The position numbers and the translations under genes are program-made. From Phycisphaerales bacterium (GTDB lineage Bacteria; Planctomycetota; Phycisphaerae; Phycisphaerales; SM1A02), in NCBI GenBank assembly GCA_029260575.1, contig JAJDDB010000040.1, forward strand, positions 1-45,788: a stretch of 45,788 bases of DNA, given 5' to 3'. This document shows positions 8,501 through 16,191 of this stretch, piece after piece; the stretch's first letter is position 1, and each line of letters starts with the position of its first letter. Under the pieces are notes generated by a model. It did not search any database, was not told the origin of the DNA, and saw only the letters and a list, made by a program, of their open reading frames with translations.

Positions 8501-11500
8501 CGTCCCCATCTCCTCCATGACCTCGGAGGCGTCTGCGGTGTTCTCTAGAGCCTCCTGAAAGGACTTCTTGATCTGGCGCAGAGGACGATTACGGCTGGAG
8601 CCGTCGAGGTACTTGATGCCTCGGATGCCTGCGGCGTGCAGGGCTTGGGAGGCGGCCTGGTCGGCGGACCTAGGGAGCATGTGAGCAACGCGCCCCGCAT
8701 CGACCTCGCCCTTGGTGTAACCCGTGGATAGGCGGCGATAGAACCCGTTGCCGTCCAACGACTCGAAGGCATCGGTAAGCTCCCTTGCTGCCGCATCCGC
8801 TATGCCCCACGCGGGCTCGTCTGGGAGCGTCTCAGCCTTGGCTTGTAGGAGCCCCTTGACCTTCTCCGACTGCTTGGACAGCGGCTCGTCCCACAGCAAA
8901 TACTCGTCGGCCTCCGGGGCGAGTTCGACTTGGTAGCCATGGCCTTTTGTAAACTCGGATGGTTGGGGTACAATGCGAGAATGGACACTATCGGAAACCT
9001 CACCTGTGGCCAATGCGGAGGCGAGTTCTCCCGGCGCTACGTCAAACCTACCAAGTCCGGTATGCACTTTTGCAGCCGCCGATGCCACCAGCGGAGCCAG
9101 TACATTCACGGCACGAACCTGGCTGGGTACAAGGTTCTCCGGCGCGGGGGGAAGCAGGTATACGAGCATCGCTGGGTTGTTCAGCAGGTACTCGGGCGCG
9201 TACTTTCCACCGTCGAGCATGTTCACCACATCAACGGGGACAAAGCTGACAACCGAATTGAGAACCTTCGGGTCCTCCAAAAGTCGGTGCATCACAGACA
9301 GCACGTTGCGCCTTCCTACGATGTCGAGGCTGCTAAACGGGGCTACGATGCCGGGCTTGGGTACAAGAAGCTTGGACAAATCTTTGGCCGCGCCCCAGGC
9401 AGCATCAGAGAGCTTTTCATCCGACGCGGCTGGCACACTTCCGGAAAGACCAAGCCCACCTCTGCCACCACCGCTAAGGCTCTCGCGGTAGTGCGTGGCG
9501 ACCTCGCGCCTTGACGCCAGATAAATTCCCCACCCGTAAGCCTGCGCCCCCTCGCCCGTCCCGATCTTGTCGGTGCTGAACTTGTCGAAGTTGGCGCCGC
9601 TGCCGTGGAAGGCGGGGATGGCGAAGCGGATGTCCGGGTTCGCCGGGTCGTAGGTGCCGACGTTGCCCGTGGCGGACTTTACTTGGGTGGGATTGAGAGC
9701 CCCGTACGTCCTGTGCCCCCTCTCAAACATTACCACACCATCAAAACCAGCTATGCCCACTAGCGACCTAGCCAACTCCGCGCCCTCGTTTCCGAAGCTG
9801 TAAGATGCGTTCATCCAAAAGCTATGCTTTGCCAGGGACGGACCCGCCTCTTCAATACGCATAAGCCTCTCCAGGGTCTTTCCGTGACCCCTAAGCGTTG
9901 TCGCCACAGATGCCGTCGGCTCAGCTTGCCGGATCAACTCCTCAACCCATGAAGTGGGGGTTTCATAGTTGTCGAGGCGGTTAGCGTTGAATGGGTTGCG
10001 AATTGAGAGATAGACAGGCATTGACCTGCGCCGCTCCTTGGGAGTGCCCTCTTCCCCAGCCCTTGCTGCCGAGTACATATTCGACAGTTCGGGGTCTACC
10101 GAGGCCCAAAAATACTGACGGGGCTCCGTAAATTCGCTCAGCGTCCCGTGGTACACCACCAGCGGCTTGCCATCCGCGTCCACCACCTTGGAGTCGCCGA
10201 ACCACGCCTTGAACTCCTTGCTGTCCTCGGGGGGCGCTAGGGCGAAGCGGATGTCCTCGCCCTCCTCGTAGGCGGCGATGGCGAAGGGCGCCTCAGGAAG
10301 TGCGGCTCGCCTCTCCTCCTCAGTGGCTTTAGCTTGAGCGGCCTGCTCCCTTTCAACCTCGGCCCTCTCAGCCAGCGCAACGCGCTCGTAGCCCTCTGGG
10401 GATAGGGCGTTGTTCTCTACCAGTTCAAGCACCTCGTTCGGGTGAACATCATCCGCAGTGCGACCAGGGAACCAGCCGTCTTCAATCAGCGACTCTTGGA
10501 ACGCGGCGAAGCTCGCACCCTTCTCTTTGCCCTTGGCGTGCATCGGCTTGCCGAAGCCCTTGATGGTGTCGCCCCCACCCTCCAGCACTGCCGCTAGGTC
10601 CGCGTCATAGCGCACGCCGCCCATTGCCTGCATCATCGGGACGATACCGAGGTCGCCAGAGAGCGCCTTCTGCTTGCGGACTGCCCAGCCGCTTAACTTC
10701 TTGGGGGCTTCGGGAGCCGCATCGGTGAATGTCGTTTGCCCCGGAAGGTCGCCCTCCTGCGTGTCGAACAGCTTGCCCTCGGTCGCGGTCTCGGTTGGGA
10801 TCGCGTCAGGCCGCTTGGAGGGAGGCTTGACTTGTTCACCGAATAGGGCTTCTTCGGTGGGGAGCTTGCCGATGCCGATGTCGGCGGTGGGGTCTGGGGC
10901 TGCTGGCTTCGGCTTAGCCTTGGGCTTCTTCGGACCTTGCTGCTCCTTCGGACCCTCGACACCCTGGCGAAGGAGCATCACAGGGGCCGGAACAGCCTGC
11001 CCAAGCGTCGAGTCCAGCGCCTCCGTTACCGTGGTCGCCAAGTCGAGAAGCACCCTCGGGTCAGCGTCCCTCTCGAAAGCCGTGCTTGCCACTTGCTTGC
11101 GAAGAGCCTCGATGCGCGTGTCCGTGGACGAGGCAAACTTGAGGCCCGCCTTGCCCAAGAATTCCTTGATGGCGTCGAGAATCCGGTCAAACAGCGTGCG
11201 GTCTGCCTGTGCAATCCCCTGTAGCACACCGGGGTTTTGTGCGGCATATTGCAAAAAGCCCCCGATATTTTCAGTAAGGAGCGCAATCCCCTCCTCTTCC
11301 CGCAGACTCTCAGGGATCGGCTGGCCCGTGAGCTTCTCGCGTCGAGCCGCGTACTCCTCCGTGAATGCAGCCACCGCATCCGGGGCAATGGCCTGGAGCT
11401 TGATCGCTAAGTCCCCGCCCTCATCGGCCAGAGCGTGGGTCATCTCATGCGCCATCACCCCCCATAGATGCTCGTTCTCCGCGCCGTTAGCGTCCAGGAA

Positions 11501-13066
11501 CAGCGTCCCAGTGCTCTTGTTGATGTAGCCGGACTGAGGGAGAGCGGAACCGTCTGCACGCTCTACAAATGCCACGCGCCTACCGCGTTCCTGCCCAAAC
11601 TTCTGAACGGCTTGACCTGTACCCTGCGGAGCCTGCACCTCCCGCACGTCCGGGCCGAGCACCCGAGCAACGGCCGCCGCATCGGCAAGGCTGGCCGTCT
11701 TGACAGTCGCGCGCTCCCCCGCTCGCTCCTGCAGGAGTTCTGCAGACTCTTCGAGGGTGAGAACTGCAGTAGTCCCCTTTTCGCCCGCCGTCGCAACTGC
11801 AGATGCCTTTACAGCCTCTAAAGTGGACTCATCGGCGAGGACGCCCCTGATAAGGCGCCCCTCTGCGTCGCGCGCTGTCACAACTGCAGATGGCTCTTTC
11901 GGCTTGCTAGTCGTCCCGTACCCCAGCAGTTCCCCAAGGTGCTCAAAGCCGTCCTCCCCGGTCTCCTCAAAAGCATCGAACTGCTCTTTGGCTTCCGGGG
12001 TGAGGTAGAGCGTCCCGCGCCTGTCGCGGATGATTTCATGGTCGCCTTGGATACCCTCGGGGACGGCGGACTCTGGCGGCAAGAAGATCGCCGGAATGCG
12101 CTTCTCGTTGAAGGCGTCCACCTGCGCCTGTACGGACGTTGCTCCCTCGGCAGCCGGCGCGTCCTCCACTTCCTTACGGCTCTGTAGGCGGCGCCCTGCA
12201 ACGGTGTGGAGGGACGAGAACAGCATTCCCGTCAAGAACCCCGCCGCGCCCCCTTCAACCATCCCCTCGATTAGCTCCCGGTCCTCCTCGTACAGGCTTT
12301 GAGCGATAGCGTTAGACGCCACGGTCTGACCGGACTCCTGCAAGAGCTCTTCGGTCCCTTCGATCAGCGCACGGCGCAACAGCCCGCCAGAGCCCTTGTC
12401 GGCTCGCTGGAGCATCTGGGAGATGGGTAAAGCCTCAGACGTGCCCACCGCCGTTCCAAGCGCAAAGGCTGTCCAGGCGTCCTCTTCGGAAGCGCCAGCC
12501 GCCTCAGCCTCGTAGAACTGCGCTGCCCCCTGCTGGATAGCTCCAAGTGATGCCGGGGTGCCGAAGCGGGCGATCATGTCCGCCGTCTTCCCCATGCCTT
12601 TAGCGAGCTTGGTGGCGCCCAGGCCGGGGATGAAGAAGCTGGCCGTCGAACCGATGGCGCCGGGAAGAGTCGAAGCCATGAAGGAGTCTTCTGCCCCCTC
12701 CACCGCTGGAACAATTCCACGGATGAACTCGCGCATTTTTTCCGCGTAGGCGTGCGCGTCCTCTCGCTCCCCGATTCCAACCATGTCGCCGACCAGGCCA
12801 ACAAAGTCCACGGTGCTCGGGATCATCTCCCCGAATCCCGCAATCATGGAGTGGGCGGCCTGTTGCGCGTAATCGCCTGTGGTGAGTTCAGGGGCAGACT
12901 CCGCGAGCATCGCATCGAGCTGCTCATCGGACAGGTCTTGGACAGCCGTAAAGCCCCCTTGGACAGGGGTGGACAGGGTTTGGACAGGTTGATTGTCCAC
13001 CTCGGACAGCATCGCATCGAGCTGCTCATCCGATAGCGTCGAAAGATCCTGCTGGGGAGCAATCAC
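5579..13066 (-). CDS. Giant polyvalent ejection (internal virion) protein: metalloprotease and ADP-ribosyltransferase-like domains
   Basis: A 2495-residue protein, 16% of the genome. It starts with two copies of the short motif LSDEQLDAML (residues 11-20 and 45-54), then hydrophobic helical segments (about 70-290). A zinc-protease motif HEMTH lies at 540-544. An ADP-ribosyltransferase-like domain begins near 957 with VDADGKPLVVYHGT. A second begins near 1154 (AFHGSGANFDKFSTDKIGTG ... AYGWGIYLA) and is split by about 180 residues whose DNA is antisense to an HNH gene (8981-9514); it resumes with GHGYQVEL and LLWDEPL. A conserved FNPEFVFTNLARDM segment near 1945 resembles large-polyvalent-protein-associated domains. 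The rest is mostly helical. GTG start overlaps the upstream stop (GTGA). Such proteins are usually carried in the capsid and ejected with the DNA, delivering enzymes that act on the host. Confidence 0.85.
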   Translation of the reverse strand: MIAPQQDLSTLSDEQLDAMLSEVDNQPVQTLSTPVQGGFTAVQDLSDEQLDAMLAESAPELTTGDYAQQAAHSMIAGFGEMIPSTVDFVGLVGDMVGIGEREDAHAYAEKMREFIRGIVPAVEGAEDSFMASTLPGAIGSTASFFIPGLGATKLAKGMGKTADMIARFGTPASLGAIQQGAAQFYEAEAAGASEEDAWTAFALGTAVGTSEALPISQMLQRADKGSGGLLRRALIEGTEELLQESGQTVASNAIAQSLYEEDRELIEGMVEGGAAGFLTGMLFSSLHTVAGRRLQSRKEVEDAPAAEGATSVQAQVDAFNEKRIPAIFLPPESAVPEGIQGDHEIIRDRRGTLYLTPEAKEQFDAFEETGEDGFEHLGELLGYGTTSKPKEPSAVVTARDAEGRLIRGVLADESTLEAVKASAVATAGEKGTTAVLTLEESAELLQERAGERATVKTASLADAAAVARVLGPDVREVQAPQGTGQAVQKFGQERGRRVAFVERADGSALPQSGYINKSTGTLFLDANGAENEHLWGVMAHEMTHALADEGGDLAIKLQAIAPDAVAAFTEEYAARREKLTGQPIPESLREEEGIALLTENIGGFLQYAAQNPGVLQGIAQADRTLFDRILDAIKEFLGKAGLKFASSTDTRIEALRKQVASTAFERDADPRVLLDLATTVTEALDSTLGQAVPAPVMLLRQGVEGPKEQQGPKKPKAKPKPAAPDPTADIGIGKLPTEEALFGEQVKPPSKRPDAIPTETATEGKLFDTQEGDLPGQTTFTDAAPEAPKKLSGWAVRKQKALSGDLGIVPMMQAMGGVRYDADLAAVLEGGGDTIKGFGKPMHAKGKEKGASFAAFQESLIEDGWFPGRTADDVHPNEVLELVENNALSPEGYERVALAERAEVEREQAAQAKATEEERRAALPEAPFAIAAYEEGEDIRFALAPPEDSKEFKAWFGDSKVVDADGKPLVVYHGTLSEFTEPRQYFWASVDPELSNMYSAARAGEEGTPKERRRSMPVYLSIRNPFNANRLDNYETPTSWVEELIRQAEPTASVATTLRGHGKTLERLMRIEEAGPSLAKHSFWMNASYSFGNEGAELARSLVGIAGFDGVVMFERGHRTYGALNPTQVKSATGNVGTYDPANPDIRFAIPAFHGSGANFDKFSTDKIGTGEGAQAYGWGIYLASRREVATHYRESLSGGGRGGLGLSGSVPAASDEKLSDAAWGAAKDLSKLLVPKPGIVAPFSSLDIVGRRNVLSVMHRLLEDPKVLNSVVSFVPVDVVNMLDGGKYAPEYLLNNPAMLVYLLPPAPENLVPSQVRAVNVLAPLVASAAAKVHTGLGRFDVAPGELASALATGEVSDSVHSRIVPQPSEFTKGHGYQVELAPEADEYLLWDEPLSKQSEKVKGLLQAKAETLPDEPAWGIADAAARELTDAFESLDGNGFYRRLSTGYTKGEVDAGRVAHMLPRSADQAASQALHAAGIRGIKYLDGSSRNRPLRQIKKSFQEALENTADASEVMEEMGTGRFTQEQEDLLNALHKDDWLGFDYPSQAVGAALGADLASHDASPAVHAAVDALRGGGTYNYVIFDAADVEITDRFALPATVTRSKAYKWWTDQTTAFDDQGNPLNESWFQAAQRRIQNKFNRPGVYFAQLRKEGHIVKEAEDVVAAEVGYVGRSKAKVDDFQESHVKPLVRLASKSGLSLEEIDEYLIALHAKDRNRLIAERDPAFDPEKNPGSGVSDSKADETIKRLNAKAGAQLRQIAKITQGMVEIHREALVDGGLSTAEEVAAWQEKFGANYVPLRDIVQGRSGIKVGKGFDIRGSESFRAKGRGADNLADSPITHLIAMVEAGFVRAEKNKVTQTMARAVEAHPNEKWWQLDQEKPKGHKELADWVDRTVHYKLDGEERTITFTDPLMSRAFRNMQPEIAGGAVKFFGSINRILSSLSTSFNPEFVFTNLARDMQTAGLNLSAEQGKGFAKAVVNRKAIWEAGMAIRAMQKANFTGATTEAEKAYLEMREEGGLIGWYHQPDLTTRMESVQKAIDDIDPSSPRKAWLATKALGEWVNDWNSVVEGSVRLSAYMEARRRDMGKRASANLSKQLTVDFNRKGELGTFMNSFYLFFNASVQGTARMFKMARTRRGKQILGGLVAAGAASEALNYMVAGDDEEDGENRYAKIPGYVKNRRWVFWIPGTDRAASFPMPYGFNVPFALGQNMMGAMMGHLDPGEAASRAVSAAWESFNPVGSEASLAQILSPSVVDPFVQASENQTFYGAPIHKDQSPYGPPKPASQLYWSSMEGTGLQKATEALNRLTGGSEEKAGAIDINPEMVEHWLSFIGGGVGRFGQRAVKMVEGALGDAPLEDRDVPFVRQFTVSPSANYYSIQYRENANMLEVERKHVEALEKVNPQAAEIYSDRHKAILDITDEGKATESAIRRLTSHSLPYRLTGEGRNIRVYSKGTPPSGMLSRVIKTEEERDAYIKALKINLNRLVNEARSQP
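8947..8974 (+). promoter_or_regulatory. Possible sigma70 promoter of the antisense HNH gene
   Basis: TTGTAA (8947-8952) and TACAAT (8969-8974) are 16 bp apart on the rightward strand, with 4/6 and 5/6 matches to consensus. The predicted start site would fall at or next to the ATG at 8981, giving a leaderless message. Directly opposed to transcription of the giant gene. Confidence 0.4.
8981..9514 (+). CDS. HNH homing endonuclease, antisense inside the giant ejection-protein gene
   Basis: A 177-residue protein. It begins with a zinc-ribbon-like CGQC ... CSRRC (residues 9-35), then a typical HNH core: YEHRWVV (61-67), VHHINGDKADN (81-91) and ENLRVLQKSVHHRQH (94-108). It ends with a small helix-turn-helix-like segment (about 113-150). 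The HNH family makes site-specific DNA breaks that spread the gene into empty alleles. It lies on the strand opposite to the 2495-residue gene, codon for codon in register, and its ends coincide with the interruption of a conserved domain there. I prefer ATG 8981 to the ATG at 8930 because the conserved part starts just after it and a promoter-like sequence lies upstream. Confidence 0.88.
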   Translation: MDTIGNLTCGQCGGEFSRRYVKPTKSGMHFCSRRCHQRSQYIHGTNLAGYKVLRRGGKQVYEHRWVVQQVLGRVLSTVEHVHHINGDKADNRIENLRVLQKSVHHRQHVAPSYDVEAAKRGYDAGLGYKKLGQIFGRAPGSIRELFIRRGWHTSGKTKPTSATTAKALAVVRGDLAP

Positions 13067-14871
13067 TTCTGTCGCTGCCTCTTGTTGGCCCCACCTCTAC
13101 GCCCGCCTTTCATGCCACCCGCTGCCCCTTGGGGTAGAGACGGGTCGCCTCCACGCTCGTTTAGAACGGGAGCTTGGACTGGTGCGGGCGTAGCGGGGGA
13201 GCCTTGTGTCGGCTGAACCTGTGGAGCGGGCTCCGGGCCTGCGGGCTGGTCAAACTGGGGTTCGACGGCAGCGGCGTCCTCCTGTTTCATTGCCGCCTCA
13301 ACCTCTCGCATCGACTTGAACGGCGTGAACTTCTCAAGCACTTCGTTGAGCGTCTTGCCCGAAGTAAGCGCGTCCACGATGGAGTTGGCCCCCTTCGCGT
13401 CTACACCCACGATCTTAAATGCCTTGTCAATCTCTAGATTGAAGAGCTTTCGGATCTGCGACCGGACCTTGGCGCGCCCCTTTTTCGACTTCTCGTTTGA
13501 AGCCCGGTAGAGCTGGGCAATCGCCATCGAAGCCGATCCCGGCCCCTTGAACGGGTCTACGGTGACGCCTAGTTCAGCAAGCTTGGAGGATAGCTCGGCC
13601 CGCTTCTTGGCCTCCATCTCGGGAGCCTTAGCCTCTTTGCTTTCACGCAAAGTCTTGGCCTCGTCTCGCATCTTGGCCGCGCCTGTGGGGTCGTACCTCT
13701 CAACCGCTGCCGCCTCAGCCTCAAGGTCATCAGCCTTGCCGACCGCCTGGCTGGCAATCTCGTCAATGCTCGGCTCAGGAGCGGCCGGAGCGCCTCCTTG
13801 GGAGCGCCTACGCTCTCTTTCGGCTAGAAGCTCCTCACGGGTCGGGGGAGCCTGCGGGCCAGCCTCATAAGCCTCATAAGCCTCTTGGCCTGCGCCCTGT
13901 GCGACCTCGCCGCCACTGTCCACGAAGAGGCCAGAAGCCTCCTGCTCAAGCTGTATCCGGCGCTCAAGAATCATCGTGGCCGTCCCGTCGTCACGCGCGT
14001 ACGCCTCCTGCAAGTCCGCGTCCACCTTGGCGAGCTGCCCTTGAATGTGGGTCCACTCAATCCGGTTCTGCTGGGCCTGCCGAGCACCGGCTACCGCGTC
14101 TGCCCGAAACTGGCGAATCATCCCACGCGCTGCACGGCTCTCTTCGGGGTTGCCGCGTGCCCTTTCCATTGCCTCTTGGACCTGCTCAATCTGGAGCTGG
14201 ACCGCCTCGATGGCCTGCTGATTGGGGGCTAAACCCGCCTCGGCTGGTTGCCCTTGGCCCCGCTCACCGCCAGGGGCTTGACCACCTTGGGCGCCCGGAT
14301 CTGTAGGGGTCGAGAACGTGAAGCCCAGCGAGAGCTCACGCTGCATGTCTTGGATGTACTTGGTTCCCTCGCTCGTTAGCGCGTTGAACTCAAGGGTGTT
14401 GTTCTGCTCAGCCAAGAACCTGTCCCGAGCACTCTCGCTCTTGAGGTTGCTCGTCACGTTGACTACGTGCTGAATGTACTTCTCGGCACGGCCAAAGGTT
14501 CCGCTCTGCTCGAGCGCCAAGTAGCCGATGTTCTGAAGCTCTTGACCACCAGGGAGCACCTGCCCCGCGCTTAGCAGCGCCATGATGTTGGCGGCAGCCA
14601 CGTCCTCTACATCCTCTTGCAAGCCGGGGACGTTAGCCCCGCTGGCGCGCATCCGCTCGCCCTGGAGACGCCCTTCCTCGTCAGCCGCTATCTGCTGCTG
14701 GGCGGACTTCTCCTCGGCCTCAGCAAGCAGGAAGTCATACTGACGGCGACGGTCGTTGAGTTCAGCCCGGTCCATCTCCTCACGGTGCTCCTGAGCCTTG
14801 GCGGATTGCACCATCCCAAAGCCTCGGCTCACACCGGACGCAAACCCCGCTACATTTCTTCCACTAGGCAT
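13063..14871 (-). CDS. Internal virion protein, helical, Gln/Ala/Glu-rich
   Basis: A 602-residue protein dominated by charged and Gln/Ala-rich helices, with low-complexity linkers (about 205-230 and the C-terminal 100 residues) and a strongly basic end. The start ATG 14871 gives MPSGRNVAGFASGVSRGFGM, a typical beginning for podovirus core proteins; the ATG at 14928 would add an Arg-rich 19-residue leader and overlap the previous gene by 52 bp. It sits between a smaller core protein and the giant ejection protein, as T7 gp15 does, so a role in the ejectosome is likely. No enzymatic motif seen. Confidence 0.75.
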   Translation of the reverse strand: MPSGRNVAGFASGVSRGFGMVQSAKAQEHREEMDRAELNDRRRQYDFLLAEAEEKSAQQQIAADEEGRLQGERMRASGANVPGLQEDVEDVAAANIMALLSAGQVLPGGQELQNIGYLALEQSGTFGRAEKYIQHVVNVTSNLKSESARDRFLAEQNNTLEFNALTSEGTKYIQDMQRELSLGFTFSTPTDPGAQGGQAPGGERGQGQPAEAGLAPNQQAIEAVQLQIEQVQEAMERARGNPEESRAARGMIRQFRADAVAGARQAQQNRIEWTHIQGQLAKVDADLQEAYARDDGTATMILERRIQLEQEASGLFVDSGGEVAQGAGQEAYEAYEAGPQAPPTREELLAERERRRSQGGAPAAPEPSIDEIASQAVGKADDLEAEAAAVERYDPTGAAKMRDEAKTLRESKEAKAPEMEAKKRAELSSKLAELGVTVDPFKGPGSASMAIAQLYRASNEKSKKGRAKVRSQIRKLFNLEIDKAFKIVGVDAKGANSIVDALTSGKTLNEVLEKFTPFKSMREVEAAMKQEDAAAVEPQFDQPAGPEPAPQVQPTQGSPATPAPVQAPVLNERGGDPSLPQGAAGGMKGGRRGGANKRQRQK

Positions 14872-14876
14872 GATGG

Positions 14877-15749
14877 TTACCAGATTGCGGCGGCTATCGC
14901 GCCTACTGCGGTTCCTGCGGCTTGCCACCCGGCGGAGTTATCCCCGCCTTGCTGGCGCTGATCCGGGTCAGAGCGCCCCGCCCTCCAGTCGAACTCAAAC
15001 AAAAGGCTCTGCTCGTTGGTCTGCCGCGCCCCCTCGTAAAAGCCCGCTAGGCGCGTGTACGTCTCCGCTGCTGCCGCACCTTTGCCAAGCGCGATTCGCT
15101 GATAGAGGCCAGCCGCCTCAGAGTTGACGGCAAGTCGGGCTCGCATCCCTCGCTCAAGCGCGTAGGTGGCCGCCTGCCCCTGCATCGAACTGTTCCAGAG
15201 CCCCGAGCCCGCCAGGTTGGTGCGGGTCTCCCCGAGAAGCCTGGACTCAAGGTCAGCGGCCTGCTGATACCCGTAAGCCGCCTGGTCGTCGATGTAGCTC
15301 TGCGCCTCATTGAGAGCCTGTTGCTGAGCGTTGCCCGCCGCAAACAGAGCCCCCTCGGCCTTGGCCTGGAACGCCGCATTTTGGAGCCTGGACTGGTCAA
15401 TGATCCCGGCTTGGCTCAAGAAGTTTTGGACGTACTCACCCTTGCGCCCGCTCAGCCCGAAGTAGCGATCCACCGCCCTGGTCCCGATGGCCGTCTCTTT
15501 CTGGCCGTAGGTGGAGAGGTACTGCGAGCCGACACCGGAGTAGCCCACCTGCTTCTTGCTGCCACCAAAGGCTCCACCAGGCTCAAACAGCTTTTGGTCC
15601 ACCTGAGCGCCGCCGTACGATGCGAGCTGTGTGCCATATTGGATTGACTTCCCAAACTGGCTGGGGCTGGTGGTTGTGGCGTTGGCTCCCGTTTGGGGGT
15701 CCACACCATCCTCTTGCCCAACGCCATATTTGTAGTTCAGATAACCCAT
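14877..15749 (-). CDS. Internal virion protein (T7 gp14-like position)
   Basis: A 290-residue protein with an Ala/Gln/Gly-rich helical middle (about 125-250) and a hydrophobic C-terminal end (AAGTAVGAIAAAIW) that could insert into a membrane. Small Ala-rich core proteins in this position form the outer part of the DNA-ejection channel in T7-type phages. It begins directly at the stop of the preceding small gene. The assignment rests on position and composition. Confidence 0.7.
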   Translation of the reverse strand: MGYLNYKYGVGQEDGVDPQTGANATTTSPSQFGKSIQYGTQLASYGGAQVDQKLFEPGGAFGGSKKQVGYSGVGSQYLSTYGQKETAIGTRAVDRYFGLSGRKGEYVQNFLSQAGIIDQSRLQNAAFQAKAEGALFAAGNAQQQALNEAQSYIDDQAAYGYQQAADLESRLLGETRTNLAGSGLWNSSMQGQAATYALERGMRARLAVNSEAAGLYQRIALGKGAAAAETYTRLAGFYEGARQTNEQSLLFEFDWRAGRSDPDQRQQGGDNSAGWQAAGTAVGAIAAAIW

Positions 15750-15946
15750 TAGAACCCCCCTCCCTGGGGGCCAAACATGCTTTGGCTCTGCTCACGGATC
15801 TGCTTCAAGAACCCATAAGGACTCTTTTCCTGCTTGATGGCGGCTTCGCGGCTCCTGTCGATGCCTGCAAACTGCCCAAGATCAAGGGGCCTTTGCTGGG
15901 TCCACGGGGCGGCCTCTTGAGGCTGGCCTTGGGGAAGCTGGTTCAT
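15749..15946 (-). CDS. Small Gln-rich protein, probable virion component
   Basis: A 65-residue protein rich in Gln and Pro. ATG 15946 overlaps the upstream stop as ATGA, so I chose it over a start 39 bases earlier. Lies among internal virion proteins. Function unknown. Confidence 0.65.
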   Translation of the reverse strand: MNQLPQGQPQEAAPWTQQRPLDLGQFAGIDRSREAAIKQEKSPYGFLKQIREQSQSMFGPQGGGF

Positions 15947-16191
15947 TTCTGGCGCTCTCCAAACTTGGAGTTGAAGGGATGCCAAACGCTCTCGCGCTGG
16001 GGCGTTCCCTTTGGATTGTGCGGACGGTGGGCCTGCGGGACATGCGGGCGGTGCATTTGGGGCTGTTGAGGCTGCGGACCACGCCCAAACCCCTGAAACG
16101 GGCTCGCCTGTCCAAACTGCCCCATCTGCATTCGAGCCTGGAGCATCTCGTAAATCGAAGGGAACTGGCCCCCGCCGTTCATGTCATTCAT
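15943..16191 (-). CDS. Small Gln/Pro/His/Gly-rich protein, probable virion component
   Basis: An 82-residue low-complexity protein (QMGQFGQASPFQGFG, then alternating PQ, PH and HRP) with no domain I recognise. ATG at 16191 overlaps the stop of the nozzle gene. Together with the next gene it may be a minor core or linker protein. Confidence 0.65.
   Translation of the reverse strand: MNDMNGGGQFPSIYEMLQARMQMGQFGQASPFQGFGRGPQPQQPQMHRPHVPQAHRPHNPKGTPQRESVWHPFNSKFGERQK

Noticed and set aside
8939..9514. Intein in the ejection protein
   Set aside because: The HNH gene is on the opposite strand and no Cys/Ser start or His-Asn end splicing motifs flank the interruption on the coding strand.
11740..11890. 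Cluster of AACTGCAG-like words in the giant gene
   Set aside because: Four or five irregularly spaced short words within codons for Ala/Val/Thr/Gln-rich sequence; no spacing pattern or dyad that suggests a site array.
12940..12995. Repeated GGACAGG words near the start of the giant gene
   Set aside because: They encode a low-complexity linker (PVQTLSTPVQ) between the two LSDEQLDAML copies and are explained by the short protein duplication.
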